Source: Chloroflexota bacterium
GTDB lineage: Bacteria > Chloroflexota > UBA6077 > FW602-bin22 > CADDYW01
Length of the DNA stretch: 35,047 nucleotides
Assembly: GCA_019690095.1 (NCBI GenBank)
Contig: JADGGD010000015.1
Location: forward strand, 1 to 35,047
Direction: 5' to 3'
Shown: positions 1 through 7,626 of the stretch, in pieces
Layout of the letters: every line of letters begins with the position of its first letter
How positions within the stretch are numbered: position 1 is the first letter of the stretch
The notes under the pieces: generated by a model
The model's database searches: none
What the model was told of the DNA's origin: nothing
The model's input: only the letters and a program-made list of their open reading frames with translations
Translations under genes and position numbers: made by a program

Positions 1-285
1 GGCGATACCAGGGGAGATCGAGACCAGGTTTGTACCGAGCCGAGCCAGTTTCTCAGTGAGAGCAGCGTTCTGGGCCTGGCCCAGCACGTCGATGATCAGC
101 AGGCCACACACCCCCATGACGATGCCAAGCATGGTCATCGCAGTTCGTCCTTTGTGGGCGGCCAGCGCCGCTAATGCCGAGCGGACGCTCTGGACAATGG
201 CCACTGTCCAGATCCGTTGCCCGCTGACAGATAATGGAGCCAGGCGCCGGACGCGGCAGGCTGCCTGGTCGGTGCACATGCTCAT
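1..285 (-). CDS. ABC transporter permease, MacB/FtsX type (3' end outside window)
   Basis: This is the N-terminal 95 codons of a second permease. It begins at an ATG whose bases overlap the TGA stop of the preceding permease (ATGA, 282-285), a sign of translational coupling, and it stays open to the window edge. The visible part has the same pattern as the N-terminus of the neighbouring permease: a stretch like SVRSALAALAAHKGRTAMTM, then a hydrophobic first membrane helix (GIVMGVCGLLIIDVLG), then a segment reading LARLGTNLVSI, which matches RLGANVIDV in the neighbour. In MacB-like proteins this is the first transmembrane helix leading into the large extracytoplasmic domain. The tandem arrangement suggests a heterodimeric permease working with the single ATPase upstream. 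The N-terminal region before the helix (about 35 residues) is Cys/Arg-rich and not recognisable. The substrate is unknown. Confidence 0.85.
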   Translation of the reverse strand, partial: MSMCTDQAACRVRRLAPLSVSGQRIWTVAIVQSVRSALAALAAHKGRTAMTMLGIVMGVCGLLIIDVLGQAQNAALTEKLARLGTNLVSISPGIA

Positions 286-1733
286 GCTTGGCGCAGCACC
301 TCAACCGGACTGATTTGAGCTGCCCGCTGGGCCGGATAGGCACCGAAGCTGATGCCTAAGACAAGCGTCACGACAATGGCTGCCACTGCTGTCAGCCCGG
401 ACGGTGCAGCGGAAAGTCCTGCAAACTGGGGAGAAAGACTTGACAGAACCTGCGACAGCGCCATGCCGCCAAGTGTACCTAGCATTCCACCGATGACCGC
501 GAGGGCGAGCGCTTCAAGCAGAAACTGCCAGAAGATGTCCTCCGTCCGGGCACCAATAGCAAGGCGCACTCCGATCTCCCGCCGTCGTTCCGCTACCGTT
601 GCCAGCATGACATTGGCCACGCCGAAGCCGCCGATGAGTAGCGCGACCACTGTGATGGCTCCCATGCCCCACGTGATCGCTGCCGCACTCTGCTGGGCAG
701 CGACGACTCCCTGGAGGAAGCCACCTACAGTGAAGTCGTCCGGCCCCCCCGGCTGGATCCCGTGATTCTGCTCAAGCGCGCGGGTGATCTCGATCTTGAC
801 TTGCTGGACATTGTCCGGATCGTCCACGGCCACCTGCACCTCTGGGAAGGTCGAGCGGGCCAGGGCTGGGTTGCTATTCTGTACACCGTGTGCCTGGATC
901 ACTTCCGCATCCACTGGGAGGTCGCCCTTTGCACCGGACGGTGGACCGCCGCTGATCATCCGGACCGGGCCCGATCCCATCAACCGCTGCAAGAAGGTGC
1001 TCGCCGGAACGACAACCACATCGTCCAGGTCTCCCTTTCCCCCCTGACCGCTATTTCCTAGCGGCTTAAGGACCCCGGCGACTGTGAAGTCCACGCTGCC
1101 GATGCGGATCTGCTTTCCCACGGCGTTCCCGTTGGGAAACAGTTGCTTGGCGACGGTCTGGCCGAGGACAGCGACTGTCTTATTCTCGGTCACGTCAATC
1201 TGGCTGAAGAAGGTACCCTGCTCGACACTGTAGCCCTGGGTGATCTGGATAGCCGGATAGGCTCCAAACACCTGGGTGGTCCAGTTGTGGTCGCCGGCCT
1301 GGACCTGCAGCCGGTTGCCAACGCGCGGAGTCACGCCGACCACGTGCGGCAGCTTCTGTAGCGTTTGCACGTCGGCGATCGTCAGTGACGGTGCGCCGGT
1401 GGCTTGGAAGATGACTGGACCACCGCCGGTCGCTGGCGGAGCGGTCGACGCAACGCTGAAGCCAGCGACGTCGATAACGTTCGCTCCCAGCCTGCCGATG
1501 CCGCGAACGCTCGCGGATCGGGTGAGCACCATGAGGTTACCCAGGACGAAAAGCCCGGCGATCCCAACGACAATGCCGAGGATTGTGAGCACGGCTCGCA
1601 ACTTGTGGACGGCGAGCGCGGCGAAGGCGGAGCGGGCCGCCAGGACTACCGTTTGCCCAAAAGGCGCGCTACCGCGCAGATCCAGCGGTGGTAAGGTCGT
1701 ACGCCCGGAGGGCGTGTTGGCCGATGCGCTCAT
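282..1733 (-). CDS. ABC transporter permease, MacB/FtsX family
   Basis: The 483-residue protein has MacB-type permease architecture: one transmembrane helix at about residues 46-70, a large extracytoplasmic domain of the MacB periplasmic core type (about 75-340, containing IQITQGYSVEQGTFFS and VAVLGQTVAKQLFP), then three C-terminal helices of the FtsX domain (AITVVALLIGGFGVANVML, then VRLAIGARTEDI and two more hydrophobic stretches). Such permeases transmit ATP-driven movement to an extracytoplasmic domain and export peptides, lipids or drugs together with an HlyD-type adaptor. Its start overlaps the stop of the ATPase gene by 4 bases, and its stop overlaps the next permease start by 4 bases, so the three are one translationally coupled operon. 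Substrate cannot be told from the sequence. Confidence 0.93.
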   Translation of the reverse strand: MSASANTPSGRTTLPPLDLRGSAPFGQTVVLAARSAFAALAVHKLRAVLTILGIVVGIAGLFVLGNLMVLTRSASVRGIGRLGANVIDVAGFSVASTAPPATGGGPVIFQATGAPSLTIADVQTLQKLPHVVGVTPRVGNRLQVQAGDHNWTTQVFGAYPAIQITQGYSVEQGTFFSQIDVTENKTVAVLGQTVAKQLFPNGNAVGKQIRIGSVDFTVAGVLKPLGNSGQGGKGDLDDVVVVPASTFLQRLMGSGPVRMISGGPPSGAKGDLPVDAEVIQAHGVQNSNPALARSTFPEVQVAVDDPDNVQQVKIEITRALEQNHGIQPGGPDDFTVGGFLQGVVAAQQSAAAITWGMGAITVVALLIGGFGVANVMLATVAERRREIGVRLAIGARTEDIFWQFLLEALALAVIGGMLGTLGGMALSQVLSSLSPQFAGLSAAPSGLTAVAAIVVTLVLGISFGAYPAQRAAQISPVEVLRQA

Positions 1734-2488
1734 GTCAGCACCTCCGTGGTGAGCGTGGTAAGGGTATCGGCTGCCTGCGCCGGGGTCTCGTTAAGTACGT
1801 CGTCAACGACTGAGCCATCCTGAAAGTGGACGATGCGGTCACAATAGGTGGCGATATCTGGTTCGTGAGTGACCAGTATGATCGTATGCCCATTGTCGTT
1901 CAATTCCTGGAGGATCGCCATCACCTCCAGGCTGGAACGCGTATCCAGGTTCCCGGTGGGCTCATCCGCCAGAATCAGCGTGGGACCAGTGACGAGGGCC
2001 CGAGCAATCGCAACCCGCTGTTGTTCGCCGCCCGAAAGTTCGCTCGGACGGTGCTGTACCCGGTCTAGGGGGAACTGTGCGGCCTCAAGGGCCTGTAGGG
2101 CACGTCTGCGGGCAGATGAGCCAACAACGCCGGCGTACAGGAGCGGGAGGGTCACGTTTTCCAGCGCAGTTGCCCAGGGCAAGAGATGGAACTGTTGGAA
2201 GACGAAGCCGATCTTGCGGTTGCGCACGACTGCTAGCTGGCCGGCGGAGAGGCGGCTCACGTCGATACCGTCTAGCCAGTACCGACCACTCGTCGGCCGG
2301 TCCAGACATCCGAGCAGGCTCAGGAAGGTAGATTTACCTGAGCCCGATGGTCCCATGATCGCCACAAGCTCACCGCGTTCTACCGTCAGGTCGATGCCGC
2401 GTAATGCATGCACGGTGTTTGTCCCCATTATGTAGTCCTTGGTTAGCTTTTCGACGCGAATGACCGATCGACCGCTATCTTTGGTCAT
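1730..2488 (-). CDS. ABC transporter ATP-binding protein, MacB/LolD type
   Basis: This 252-residue protein is a complete ABC nucleotide-binding domain. It has Walker A GPSGSGKS, a Q-loop ([18 protein letters not shown]), the signature [15 protein letters not shown], Walker [13 protein letters not shown] and the switch His in ILVTHEPD. The phrases [10 protein letters not shown] and [13 protein letters not shown] are typical of the MacB/LolD subfamily, which powers mechanotransmission-type permeases in the cytoplasm. The start ATG follows a strong Shine-Dalgarno (TAAGGAGG, spacing about 7). It lies 43 bases downstream of the adaptor gene, and its stop overlaps the first permease by four bases. 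It probably serves both permeases. A short C-terminal tail (about 20 residues) beyond the domain is Thr-rich and of unknown role. Confidence 0.95.
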   Translation of the reverse strand: MTKDSGRSVIRVEKLTKDYIMGTNTVHALRGIDLTVERGELVAIMGPSGSGKSTFLSLLGCLDRPTSGRYWLDGIDVSRLSAGQLAVVRNRKIGFVFQQFHLLPWATALENVTLPLLYAGVVGSSARRRALQALEAAQFPLDRVQHRPSELSGGEQQRVAIARALVTGPTLILADEPTGNLDTRSSLEVMAILQELNDNGHTIILVTHEPDIATYCDRIVHFQDGSVVDDVLNETPAQAADTLTTLTTEVLT

Positions 2489-2531
2489 AACCTTCCTCCT
2501 TAAACTACTTGACTTGCCTGATTACGCTGAA

Positions 2532-4463
2532 TCAATCTCTCTTGACACCAACCGCCACGCGCTGACCGGCCTGGAGCCCCGAGAGCACTTCGGTGTACTG
2601 CCCGTCGCTGACTCCGGTCTGGATCGGCTGGATAGTAGCCTTGCCGTCGTCGCCAACCACAAGTACTGATGGCCCGCCGGTTGCCGTCCCTGTCTGGTTG
2701 CTGGATGCAGTCTGTGCCTGAGCGAAGGAGATCGCTGCCGCAGGAACGACGAGTACGTTTGACTTCTGACCAACCGCAATCGTGACGTTGGCCGTCATCC
2801 CCGGCAGGAGCTTTACTGGGGTCCGATCGATTGTGATCAGAACCGGATAGGTGACCACATTCTGGTTCGTCGTCCCGAGCGACTGGATGACGGATACCGT
2901 GCCGTGAAAGGTCTGCCCGGGAAAGGCGTCCACGGTGAAACTCACCGGCTGGCCGATCTTCAGGCGGCCGACGTCCGCTTCGTTTACCTGCGCCTGAATC
3001 TGAAGATTGTTAAGGTTGGTAAGGCTGATGAAGCTGGTCGCGTTGTTGCTGGAGGAGTTGTTCACACCACTTGCTGCGTTCGCTGCCAGCCCGCTGGTGG
3101 CGCCGCCGGTCAGCCATTGCCCGACGGTCCCATTGATCGCGGTTATGATGCCATCTGTAGGTGCTCGCAGGGTGGTCGCGTCGAGATTTGCCCGGGCGAT
3201 ATTGACTAGGGCCTGTTGGGCGGCCACCTGGGCTTTAGCGTTGGCGATCTCAGCTGGCGAGGGAGGAGTGGTAATCTTCTCGTAATTCGCCCGGGCCGTC
3301 TGGAGGGCTGACATAGCGGTGTTTACTTGGGCTCGGGCGGCCTGCAGTGCTACTGCCGCTCTGGCCTGGGCATCAGCGGCGCTTTTCTCAGCGGTATTCA
3401 GGGCGTCTTGGGCCTGCTTGACCTGTCCTTGCGCGGCGCTCACCGCGGAGTCCGCCTTCGCCTGATCACTGGCGAGTTGAGCCTGGGCTTGATCGAGCTG
3501 TGCCTGGGCCTGGGCGATCTGCTGTGCCCCCTGCTTTTGCCCAGCGGCAAGCTGTGCCTGGGCGGTGGTGACAGCTGTCTGCGCCGCCCCGACGCTTGCA
3601 TTCGCGGCGCTGCAGTCAGCCCCCTTGGAGCGGCCGCAGATGCCGTCCCGGTTGGTCTGCGCTACCCACAGGTCGTCCTTTGCTTTCTCGACCAGTTGTT
3701 CAAGAACGCTCTGATTAGCTGCCGCCGTCGCTTTGACCGCATCCAGGTTCTTCTGCGCTATGGTAATGGCCACTCTATCCGCGGCCAGAATCTTGGCCTG
3801 CTGATCCTTTGTTGACTTTAGTGATGCTTGGGCAAGAGCGAGATTCGTTTGGGCAGTTTGGATGCTCGCCTGAGCCAGGGCAACATCCTTTGATGCTTGC
3901 TCCTGGACGGCCTGGAGGTTTGCCCGGGCGTCGGCCAGCTGGCGCTCGGCGGCGTCCACGGCAGCCTGGGCCGATGTAATGTCTGCGGGCAGTGGACCTG
4001 CGATGAGCTTGTTATAGTTTGCCTGGGCAGCCTCTAGGTTTGCCTCGGCCTGGAGCAGTTGTTGCTGGAAGTCGGTTGGGTCGAGCTTTGCCAGGACTTG
4101 GCCTGCCCTCACGGTATCGCCAACCTTCACGTCAATCTCGATCACCCGTCCGGCATTCTTGAAGGTCAGCGGGACGGCAGTCGGGGCGATGATCGGTCCG
4201 GTCGCCGCTACTGTCTCAGCTAGATCGGTGCGCTGGACCGGTACGGTTACGTAGTGCGGGATGGAGTGAGCACTCCGCAGTGCGAGCCATACAGCTGCTC
4301 CCACACTAGCGAGGAGGAGCGTAGCGAGCGCAGGAATCACCCACCGCCAGGGGAAGCCCCGCCGTTCGAGGATTAGGATTTCGTCAGTGAGCAAGTGTCC
4401 CTCCGGCTCTGGATAGTGCGTGACCGGTCGAAGCCTGTTCTCCCGAACCATTGGGACCAGCAT
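2532..4463 (-). CDS. HlyD/MacA-like membrane fusion adaptor with long coiled coil
   Basis: The 643-residue protein has a cytoplasmic N-terminus, one transmembrane helix (about 41-62), the first half of a lipoyl/biotinyl domain (KNAGRVIEIDVKVGDTVRAG, 102-121), an exceptionally long Ala/Gln-rich alpha-hairpin (about 131-430), the second lipoyl half (LRAPTDGIITAINGTVGQWL), then beta-barrel and membrane-proximal domains. It is the adaptor of the exporter encoded just downstream. MacA coiled coils are normally much shorter; here about 300 residues form the hairpin, with two Cys (C276, C284) near its middle. The start is uncertain. ATG at 4463 has no clear Shine-Dalgarno. A TTG at 4394 has GGAGGG four bases upstream and would remove 23 residues, leaving the membrane helix intact. 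Confidence 0.88.
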   Translation of the reverse strand: MLVPMVRENRLRPVTHYPEPEGHLLTDEILILERRGFPWRWVIPALATLLLASVGAAVWLALRSAHSIPHYVTVPVQRTDLAETVAATGPIIAPTAVPLTFKNAGRVIEIDVKVGDTVRAGQVLAKLDPTDFQQQLLQAEANLEAAQANYNKLIAGPLPADITSAQAAVDAAERQLADARANLQAVQEQASKDVALAQASIQTAQTNLALAQASLKSTKDQQAKILAADRVAITIAQKNLDAVKATAAANQSVLEQLVEKAKDDLWVAQTNRDGICGRSKGADCSAANASVGAAQTAVTTAQAQLAAGQKQGAQQIAQAQAQLDQAQAQLASDQAKADSAVSAAQGQVKQAQDALNTAEKSAADAQARAAVALQAARAQVNTAMSALQTARANYEKITTPPSPAEIANAKAQVAAQQALVNIARANLDATTLRAPTDGIITAINGTVGQWLTGGATSGLAANAASGVNNSSSNNATSFISLTNLNNLQIQAQVNEADVGRLKIGQPVSFTVDAFPGQTFHGTVSVIQSLGTTNQNVVTYPVLITIDRTPVKLLPGMTANVTIAVGQKSNVLVVPAAAISFAQAQTASSNQTGTATGGPSVLVVGDDGKATIQPIQTGVSDGQYTEVLSGLQAGQRVAVGVKRD

Positions 4464-4644
4464 AGCGAACGATTTTTTGAAAACGCTTTGTTTGCCATGG
4501 GGTGGTGTAGGAAGAGGGTATTGATGTGATTTGGGCAGATCGGGCGGCTAGGGGACGCGGTGGCCTCGCTCGCGATGACCTGCTGCTAGCTAAAGTGGTG
4601 CTTCTCGGGGGGGAAGCGTACCGTCCGTGCAGTCTGGAGAAAGC

Positions 4645-4688
4645 AGAACCGCGTCAGTGCCCTAGCACAGGCACCCTGACGCGGTTCT
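4645..4688 (-). terminator. Strong hairpin after tRNA-Gln, probable terminator
   Basis: The arms AGAACCGCGTCAG (4645-4657) and CTGACGCGGTTCT (4676-4688) are perfect 13-bp complements, with a further TGC/GCA pair inside the 18-base loop. The stem begins three bases after the CCA end of the tRNA gene. On the minus strand it is followed by a short pyrimidine run (GCTTTCTCC), not a full U-tract, so termination is likely but not certain. It could also aid 3' processing. Confidence 0.65.
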
Positions 4689-4691
4689 CTC

Positions 4692-4766
4692 TGGCTGCGG
4701 GACGAGGATTCGAACCTCGGATCTTCTGATCCAGAGTCAGACGTGTTACCGCTACACCATCCCGCA
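4692..4766 (-). tRNA. tRNA-Gln (anticodon CUG), CCA encoded
   Basis: The reverse complement folds into a full cloverleaf. The acceptor stem is TGCGGGA with TCCCGCA, the D stem GTGT/ACAC encloses AGCGGTA, and the anticodon stem TCTGA/TCAGA encloses the loop CTCTGGA with anticodon CTG. The T stem CGAGG/CCTCG encloses TTCGAAT. Discriminator G is followed by an encoded CCA (4692-4694). The anticodon reads CAG codons for glutamine. Confidence 0.97.
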
Positions 4767-4778
4767 ACAGCACTGGTT

Positions 4779-4807
4779 ATCTTACCGGACCGGGGTGGTT
4801 GTGTCAA
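4779..4807 (-). promoter_or_regulatory. sigma70-type promoter of tRNA-Gln
   Basis: On the minus strand a perfect -35 TTGACA (4802-4807) is separated by exactly 17 bases from a -10 TAAGAT (4779-4784). The predicted start lies a few bases before the tRNA 5' end at 4766. Consensus -35 and spacing fit a strong housekeeping promoter. Confidence 0.85.
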
Positions 4808-4920
4808 GTCAAGCGACCGATCGCGGTACCGCTTTGCCTCCTGGCAGCGGCTGACTGTTCACGCATTATTTATCCCTGTCTGCCGGATGTTGCCATTCTG
4901 TTCATGGTCGGCACGCTAGG

Positions 4921-6225
4921 ATGGGCGGTGGAGTCGCGGAGGTTCCAGAACAGCCGATGCGTATTAACTTCCCGTATCCTGGCATCGCGCCGGTCGAGGT
5001 GCCAGATGCGAATCTGCTTGGCGTATTCGCGCCCGGGACTGTATCGCCGTCCGCCCCGATCGATCGGCTGGTCGCCGAGGCGCTGGCCCACCCGATCGGC
5101 ACACCACCCCTTCGCGCCCTCGCCTCTTTTCGCACCCGTGTCCTACTCGTGGTCGATGACGTGACGCGTCCGACCCCCGCTGCTGCAATGATCCCGGTGA
5201 TTCTGGCAGAATTGCAGGCGGCCGGCGTCCCCGACGACCACCTGGCCTTCCTGACCGCTGATGGGACCCACAGCCCCATGAGCCGCGTCGAGCTCGAGCG
5301 GAAGCTCGGCCCGACTATCCTCCATCGCTATCCGGTCTTCGGCCACCGGTGGCGTGATCGTGGTGAGCTTGTCGACCTGGGCACCACTAGCGCTGGCTTC
5401 CCAATCATCGTGAATCGCCACCTCCGCGATGCCGATCTGATAATTGCTGTCGGACACATCGTCCCGCACCGGATCACCGGCTTCAGCGGCGGCGCCAAGG
5501 CGATCATGCCCGGGCTCGCGGGTGCCCCAACCGGTACGGAGGATATCCACTGGCTCGCAGCGCAGTACCCGGCTCACTTGATCAGCGGGGTGGCCGAGAA
5601 CCCGATCCGTGCGATCGTCGACGAAGCCGGTCTGCGGTCGGGCTTACGCTTCATCGTGAACGTGATCCAGGATAACCAGGAACGGGTGATCCGCGTGGTC
5701 GCGGGCGATCCAGTCCGGGCCCACCGGGAAGGCTGTCTCACCGCTCGGCATGTGTACGGGGTTCCGGTACCGGCGCGTGCCCCGATCGTTCTGCTCGACT
5801 CGTTCCCGGCGGATCTCGACTTCTGGCAGGCGGCAAAGGCGGTCTACGCCGCTGAGCTTGCCGTTGAGCCAGGCGGCGTGGTGATCCTGGTCACGCCGTG
5901 TCCCCGGGGCGTTGCAGCAGAGCATCCAGAGCTGGTTGGCCTTGGGGTCCCGTCGCTGGCCGAGATCCGTCAGAGGGTGGCGAGCGGCCTCTATCGCGAT
6001 GTCGTCGCTGCCGCAATCGCTGCCCTGACCGCCTGGGTGATCCGTGAGCGCGCCTGCGGAATCATGGTGAGCCCGGGCATCCCACCTGATCAGCAGCGGG
6101 CCCTCGGCTTCGAACCGGCATCCACGGCCCGTGATGCCCTGTCCCTTGCCTTCCAACGCCTCGGATCCGAGGCGAAGGTGCTGGTCCTGCATCATGGTGG
6201 AGAGATCCTCCCCCTGCCTCCCTGA
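4921..6225 (+). CDS. LarA-family nickel-pincer racemase/epimerase
   Basis: The 434-residue protein matches lactate racemase LarA in length and motifs. LarA uses a nickel pincer nucleotide covalently bound to lysine to racemise 2-hydroxyacids. Counterparts of L. plantarum H108, H174, K184 and H200 sit at H117 (ADGTHSPMS), H183 (GHIVPH), K193 (GFSGGAKAIMPG) and H210 (DIHW), an almost constant offset. The DDVTRPTP motif (79-86) is also present. All residues for cofactor binding and proton transfer are therefore kept, and an active enzyme is expected. The family has many substrates beyond lactate, so the exact one is open. No larB, larC or larE cofactor genes are nearby. Start is uncertain: ATG 4957 (beginning MRINFPYPG) resembles family N-termini better, with GGAGG 14 bases upstream. 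Confidence 0.88.
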   Translation: MGGGVAEVPEQPMRINFPYPGIAPVEVPDANLLGVFAPGTVSPSAPIDRLVAEALAHPIGTPPLRALASFRTRVLLVVDDVTRPTPAAAMIPVILAELQAAGVPDDHLAFLTADGTHSPMSRVELERKLGPTILHRYPVFGHRWRDRGELVDLGTTSAGFPIIVNRHLRDADLIIAVGHIVPHRITGFSGGAKAIMPGLAGAPTGTEDIHWLAAQYPAHLISGVAENPIRAIVDEAGLRSGLRFIVNVIQDNQERVIRVVAGDPVRAHREGCLTARHVYGVPVPARAPIVLLDSFPADLDFWQAAKAVYAAELAVEPGGVVILVTPCPRGVAAEHPELVGLGVPSLAEIRQRVASGLYRDVVAAAIAALTAWVIRERACGIMVSPGIPPDQQRALGFEPASTARDALSLAFQRLGSEAKVLVLHHGGEILPLPP

Positions 6226-6238
6226 GATCCTGCATCCG

Positions 6239-6277
6239 CGTGGCCGATCAGCCCCGCCGTGCCGGGCCTCGGCCACG
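6239..6277. terminator. Stem-loop between convergent larA-like and PIG-L genes
   Basis: Nine-base arms CGTGGCCGA (6239-6247) and TCGGCCACG (6269-6277) are perfect complements around a 21-base GC-rich loop. The location just after the stop of the plus-strand gene and past the end of the minus-strand gene suits a bidirectional transcription barrier. There is no U-tract, so this is tentative. Confidence 0.35.
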
Positions 6278-6352
6278 TCAGGAACCCCTCAACCGGGAGC
6301 ACGGAAAGGCCGGTGCGGCTGCCCCTGGTCCCCCGGCCCGGGCCGGTGCACG

Positions 6353-7075
6353 TCAGCCAGCCCCTGTCGCTTCGTTCTGGAGGAACGCTGTGACCCGCTC
6401 GCCTGATCTGACCTCTGGCCAGGCTCGGTAGAACGTGGCCACCAGCGCAGGTTCGCGGGCGAGGCGCTCCGCCATCTCGCGCGCGTCGCGGATGTGTCGT
6501 CCGTGCAGCCAGAGCGCAGTGACCTGGGCTCGCGCATCTTCCTCAGTAACGGCAATCCACGTATTGGGCTGGCCGCACGGTAGGTCGGCAATTCCCATCT
6601 CCCCCGCTCGGGCGGGTGGGACCGCATCGTAGTAGAGTTCCTGTACTGCGGCGCCGGCCAGGCGCGCGCGGTGGAACGCGGCAACCACTGCCCGATGCAC
6701 CGCCCGGTGGTCTGGATGGCCGGTGATGCCGAACGGTCCGAAGGTGATCACTACCTCCGCCCGGTACCGTCGCAGGGCGGCGCGAACGCGCCGCTCCAGC
6801 TCCCGGAAGGGTACGGTGTCAACCTCTCCGTCGGGATAGCCGAGGATCTCGATACCCGCGAAGCCGAGCACTGCCGCGGCCTCACGCAGGTCTTGCTCTC
6901 GAAGCCGCCCGAGCTCCTCCGGAGACGGCGCTGGCGAGAGCCAGCTCTCCCCGCGTTCGCCGCGGCTCGCGAAGATGCCCCAGATCTCCGCTCCCCGCCG
7001 GGCGTATGCCGCCAGGGCGGCCGCCGGCCCAAAGCTCTCATCGTCCGGATGGGCGTAAACGACCAGGATGCGCAC
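6353..7075 (-). CDS. PIG-L family Zn-dependent deacetylase
   Basis: With a GTG start at 7075 the protein has 240 residues and begins MRILVVYAHPDDESFG, the classic PIG-L/LmbE N-terminus whose AHPDDE (8-13) supplies zinc ligands and the catalytic Asp. The second metal motif GHPDHRAVH follows in the middle. Family members remove N-acetyl groups from GlcNAc-containing lipids or thiol cofactor precursors (MshB, BshB types). The substrate here is not determinable. The open frame continues upstream to 7330 but that extension would overlap the divergent dehydratase gene and has no family similarity, so GTG 7075 (GGGGAG about 12 bases upstream) is preferred. It is convergent with the LarA homologue and divergent from the pterin dehydratase. 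Confidence 0.87.
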   Translation of the reverse strand: MRILVVYAHPDDESFGPAAALAAYARRGAEIWGIFASRGERGESWLSPAPSPEELGRLREQDLREAAAVLGFAGIEILGYPDGEVDTVPFRELERRVRAALRRYRAEVVITFGPFGITGHPDHRAVHRAVVAAFHRARLAGAAVQELYYDAVPPARAGEMGIADLPCGQPNTWIAVTEEDARAQVTALWLHGRHIRDAREMAERLAREPALVATFYRAWPEVRSGERVTAFLQNEATGAG

Positions 7076-7159
7076 TGGCTTGGCTGTCTCCCCTATCCAG
7101 CCGGCCCGCCCAGGCGGTGGGAGAACCCGACCGGTGCGACCGCCGGGATTTTTCCACGC

Positions 7160-7201
7160 TACAATCATAACAGCCGCACTGGGCAGGCCGCCCAGTGCGG
7201 C
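7160..7201. promoter_or_regulatory. Divergent promoter region with perfect 12-bp inverted repeat
   Basis: Overlapping -10-like elements lie back to back: TACAAT on plus (7160-7165) and TATGAT on minus (7164-7169); -35 matches are poor. Immediately to the right is a perfect inverted repeat, GCCGCACTGGGC (7173-7184) and GCCCAGTGCGGC (7190-7201), around a 5-base loop. For the plus-strand gene it would be the first 30 bases of the transcript, an mRNA-stabilising or regulatory hairpin. For the minus-strand gene it lies over the -35 region, a possible operator. Confidence 0.5.
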
Positions 7202-7239
7202 CCGTCTGCTCCCGAGAATCTCTATGAGGTGTGGAAGCC

Positions 7240-7626
7240 ATGACAGGCTCGCTCGCTGATTATCCCTGCGTTCCCTGCCGGGGAGGCGTTCCACCGCTGA
7301 CTGCGGAGCAGATCGCTCCCCTGCTCGCACAGCTTGAGCCGGGCTGGACGGTCGAAGGCGACCGGAAGCTGGTGAAGCGCTTCCGCTTCAAGAACTTCGT
7401 CCAGGCTGTCGCCTTCGTGAACCGGATCACACCTATTGCCGAGGCCGAAGGGCACCATCCTGACCTCTATGTAGCCTGGGGGAAGGTCGAGGTCTACCTC
7501 TGGACCCACAAGATCAATGGGCTGACCGAGAGCGACTTCTATATGGCGGCGAAGTTGGATCGTGCCTTCAGTCAGCTCCAGGAGGAGCTCCGCGCGAGTC
7601 CAGGAGCCGTCGGAGAACCCGCGTGA
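7240..7626 (+). CDS. Pterin-4a-carbinolamine dehydratase
   Basis: The 128-residue protein has the PCD/PhhB signature: EGHHPDLYVAWGKVEVYLWT followed by HKINGLTESDF, including the HH pair and the Asp/Trp that line the active site. Such enzymes dehydrate 4a-hydroxytetrahydropterin to recycle the pterin cofactor of aromatic amino acid hydroxylases. In bacteria lacking those hydroxylases they may have other roles, for example in molybdopterin-related metabolism. ATG 7240 is chosen because GAGG lies 10 bases upstream; the in-frame GTG 7231 is too close to it. An N-terminal extension with CVPCRGG precedes the usual domain start (LTAEQI), a feature seen in many bacterial members. Its 3' end overlaps the convergent tenI by 59 bases. 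Confidence 0.93.
   Translation: MTGSLADYPCVPCRGGVPPLTAEQIAPLLAQLEPGWTVEGDRKLVKRFRFKNFVQAVAFVNRITPIAEAEGHHPDLYVAWGKVEVYLWTHKINGLTESDFYMAAKLDRAFSQLQEELRASPGAVGEPA

Noticed and set aside
7076-7330. N-terminal extension of the PIG-L protein to 7330
   Set aside because: It would run through the divergent promoter region and into the pterin dehydratase gene; the family start is at GTG 7075.
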